DNA of 16,069 nt from Bacillota bacterium. GTDB taxonomy: Bacteria; Bacillota; UBA4882; UBA10575. The notes beneath the pieces are model-generated. The model saw only the letters and a program-made list of their open reading frames with translations. It was not told where the DNA came from and made no database searches. The stretch lies in assembly GCA_012512605.1 (NCBI GenBank), contig JAAZDX010000006.1, positions 1-16,069 on the forward strand. The letters run 5' to 3'. The translations under genes and the position numbers were made by a program. Shown one piece after another: positions 14,640-16,069 of this stretch; the first letter of the stretch is position 1; each line of letters opens with the position of its first letter.

Positions 14640-15137
14640 ATGACAGAAACATGTTGCCAGCGTTTTTCGGAAGAGCAATATCACAAGTTAGATGAGGTTA
14701 TTGCCCAGTACCAGGGGAAGCCCGGCGGGTTAATTCCCGTTCTTCACCAAGCCCAGCTGATCTTTGGTTATCTTCCGAAAGAAGTGCAGATCAGGGTGGC
14801 AGAAGGTTTAAATGTTCCCTTAAGCGAAGTATATGGTGTGGTAACCTTTTATTCCTTCTTTTCCCAACAACCCCGTGGTAAGCATACGATTGGTGTTTGC
14901 TTGGGAACGGCCTGCTATGTGAAAGGTGCAGCTGATATCGTGGAAGCCCTTGAGAAGGAACTGGATGTTAAAGTGGGCGAAACTACTGCAAACGGTGATT
15001 TCACCCTAATGGTAACCCGTTGCGTGGGTGCTTGCGGATTGGCTCCGGTGTTAACGGTCGGAGAAGATGTTTATGGCCGATTAACTGCCGATAAGATTCC
15101 GGAGGTCATTAAGCATTATCAAAAAACAGAAGAGTAA
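14640..15137 (+). CDS. hydC: HydC/NuoE-type [2Fe-2S] subunit of a bifurcating hydrogenase
   Basis: This 165-residue protein belongs to the NuoE / 24 kDa thioredoxin-like ferredoxin family. The four cluster ligands are Cys87 and Cys92 (CLGTAC) and Cys128 and Cys132 (CVGAC). The N-terminal helical part has GGLIPVLHQAQLIFGYLP and the conserved VYGVVTFYSFF segment. In NAD(P)- and ferredoxin-linked trimeric [FeFe] hydrogenases this is the gamma subunit, passing electrons with HydB to HydA. ATG 14640 has AGGAGG 9 bases upstream. The downstream gene order (kinase-like ATPase, then NuoF/HydB) is the arrangement I know from Thermotoga and thermophilic Clostridia hydABC loci, which favours HydC over respiratory complex I NuoE. 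An NAD-dependent formate dehydrogenase subunit is the main alternative. Confidence 0.9.
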   Translation: MTETCCQRFSEEQYHKLDEVIAQYQGKPGGLIPVLHQAQLIFGYLPKEVQIRVAEGLNVPLSEVYGVVTFYSFFSQQPRGKHTIGVCLGTACYVKGAADIVEALEKELDVKVGETTANGDFTLMVTRCVGACGLAPVLTVGEDVYGRLTADKIPEVIKHYQKTEE

Positions 15138-15189
15138 GTTTTTTTATTACTCCTTATTGTGATTTTTGGATCAAAGTCGGTGAGTGCCG

Positions 15190-15735
15190 ATGAAAGATTT
15201 ATCTTTATACCTTTTAGATCTGGCTCAAAATTCATTGCGAGCGGGTGCGACTTTAATCAAATTTCACCTCAAGGAACTGGTCGCAGAGGGTCGTTTGGTC
15301 ATTGAGATTGAGGATAACGGTAAAGGGATGACCTCGGTTGAGGTTCAGCAAGTGGTCGACCCTTTTTTCACCACGCAGACCACCCGAAAAGTGGGGTTGG
15401 GCCTTTCCCTTTTCGCTGCTGCGGCTCAGCGCTGTGATGGTGAATTATCCATCACTTCTCAACCGGGGAAAGGAACCAAACTGACCGCCAGCTTCCTTCT
15501 GCACCATTGGGATCGCCCTCCTTTGGGCGATATAGCCGGAACATTGATTGTTTTAATTGCGGGTAACCCCAAAGTTGATTTTATCTTTTGTTACTTAAAG
15601 GAAGAAACCGAGTATATCTTCGATACCATGAAGATTAAAGAACAACTGCAAGATGTTCCGATTTGGAACCCAACGGTTTTGGCTTTTTTAGAAGAGGACA
15701 TAAAAAAAGGATTATCCGAATTAGAAGTCTTTTAA
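15190..15735 (+). CDS. Stand-alone histidine-kinase-type ATPase in the hydrogenase operon
   Basis: This 181-residue protein has a GHKL ATPase domain with N-box L11-AQNSLRAGA, G1 box E41-DNGKGM, and G2 segment G69-LGLSLF and QPGKGT near residue 92. It lacks the phosphoacceptor histidine helix pair, any membrane segment and any sensor domain. A C-terminal extension (about 110-181, from RPPLGDIAGT) contains no domain I recognise. It stands between hydC and hydB, where small kinase-like proteins occur in other hydrogenase loci, so an assembly or regulatory role linked to the hydrogenase is likely but unproven. ATG 15190 is preferred to the in-frame GTG 15184 because GGTGAG (15179-15184) then sits 5 bases upstream. 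It could phosphorylate a partner, or act only as an ATP-dependent switch. Confidence 0.82.
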   Translation: MKDLSLYLLDLAQNSLRAGATLIKFHLKELVAEGRLVIEIEDNGKGMTSVEVQQVVDPFFTTQTTRKVGLGLSLFAAAAQRCDGELSITSQPGKGTKLTASFLLHHWDRPPLGDIAGTLIVLIAGNPKVDFIFCYLKEETEYIFDTMKIKEQLQDVPIWNPTVLAFLEEDIKKGLSELEVF

Positions 15736-15772
15736 AACTAATAAGCTATATTAAGGAAGAAGGGAAGGAACA

Positions 15773-16069
15773 ATGAAGCTATATCGTGCTCATGTTTTAG
15801 TCTGCGGCGGTGCCGGTTGTATTTCAACGGGCTGTAAAGCAGTTCTGGACAGGTTTACTGACGAAATAAAGGCCCATAACCTTGAAGATGAAGTGCACGT
15901 AGTGGAAACCGGGTGTATCGGTACCTGCGATTTAGGACCGGTGCTCGTCATCTATCCGGAAGGTATCTTTTATAAGGAAGTAACCCCGGATGATGTCAAA
16001 GAAATCGTGGAAGAACACCTGATCAAAGGGAGATTTGTTACCCGTCTCCTCTATGAACGGCCGGTTTCC
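15773..16069 (+). CDS. hydB: HydB/NuoF-type flavoprotein subunit, N-terminal part (3' partial)
   Basis: The window ends 99 codons into this gene. The visible part is a thioredoxin-like [2Fe-2S] ferredoxin domain: Cys11 and Cys16 in CGGAGC, then Cys48 and Cys52 in CIGTC, followed by DLGPVLVIYPEG and the beginning of the linker (RLLYERPV). An extra Cys21 lies between the pairs. This N-terminal domain precedes the FMN- and NADH-binding NuoF core in HydB subunits of bifurcating hydrogenases and in HndC-like proteins; complex I NuoF lacks it. The flavin and NADH sites, and the Fe-S domains after them, are beyond the window. ATG 15773 is supported by the GGGAAGGAA site just upstream. HydA, the catalytic subunit, is expected after it. 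Confidence 0.9.
   Translation, partial: MKLYRAHVLVCGGAGCISTGCKAVLDRFTDEIKAHNLEDEVHVVETGCIGTCDLGPVLVIYPEGIFYKEVTPDDVKEIVEEHLIKGRFVTRLLYERPVS

Noticed and set aside
15121..15145. A/T-only hairpin at the end of hydC (AAAAAAC paired with GTTTTTT) as a terminator
   Set aside because: The stem has a single G-C pair, overlaps the end of the coding region, and the genes on both sides belong to one hydrogenase operon. It might at most attenuate.
1..16069. CRISPR arrays, tRNA or rRNA genes, insertion sequences, phage genes
   Set aside because: No regularly spaced repeats, tRNA-like or rRNA-like sequence, transposase or terminal repeats were seen. The window is almost fully coding, all on one strand.

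Overview
This 16 kb window reads entirely on the + strand and looks like the chromosome of an anaerobic, Gram-positive-type bacterium of the Bacillota (Clostridia or a related lineage such as Limnochordia). The evidence is a division and cell-wall (dcw) cluster of Firmicute type, with a SpoVD-like penicillin-binding protein carrying two PASTA domains and a MurE with the meso-diaminopimelate motif DNPR, followed by a hydrogenase locus typical of strict anaerobes. The exact genus cannot be fixed from the sequence.

Region 1 (1-11204) is the dcw operon: mraZ (5' end outside the window), rsmH, an ftsL-like gene, spoVD/ftsI, murE, murF, mraY, ftsW, murA and a SPOR-domain membrane protein, closed by a strong rho-independent terminator at 11152-11204. 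Together these genes make cytoplasmic and lipid-linked peptidoglycan precursors and polymerise and crosslink them at the septum. murD, murG, murB and ftsQ, which usually stand in or near this cluster in Bacillota, are not in the window. An orphan Shine-Dalgarno between mraY and ftsW and a 185-base gap between ftsW and murA mark the places where some of them would be expected. The most striking anomaly is an in-frame TAG in murA at codon 90, in an otherwise intact gene with all catalytic residues. MraZ also has Trp in place of the near-invariant Gly of its second DxxGR loop.

Region 2 (11257-14538) is a compact cassette of overlapping genes: a DRTGG-domain protein, an RsbW/RsbT-like ATP-binding protein, an iron-sulfur protein related to the [FeFe]-hydrogenase catalytic subunit, a second DRTGG protein and a PHP phosphoesterase. 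The hydrogenase-like protein keeps the four H-cluster cysteine positions but has Ser in place of the proton-relay Cys, and it ends in an extra four-cysteine Fe-S domain. A redox or H2 sensor is a more likely role than an enzyme. The cassette looks like a signalling module whose mechanism I cannot assign to a described pathway.

Region 3 (14539-16069) starts the electron-bifurcating hydrogenase operon: a short intergenic region with an inverted repeat and a Rex-like half-site, a HydC/NuoE-type [2Fe-2S] subunit, a stand-alone histidine-kinase-type ATPase, and the N-terminus of a HydB/NuoF-type subunit that runs off the window. The catalytic HydA subunit would be expected just downstream. Regions 2 and 3 probably form one functional unit, a sensing/regulatory block beside the hydrogenase it may control.
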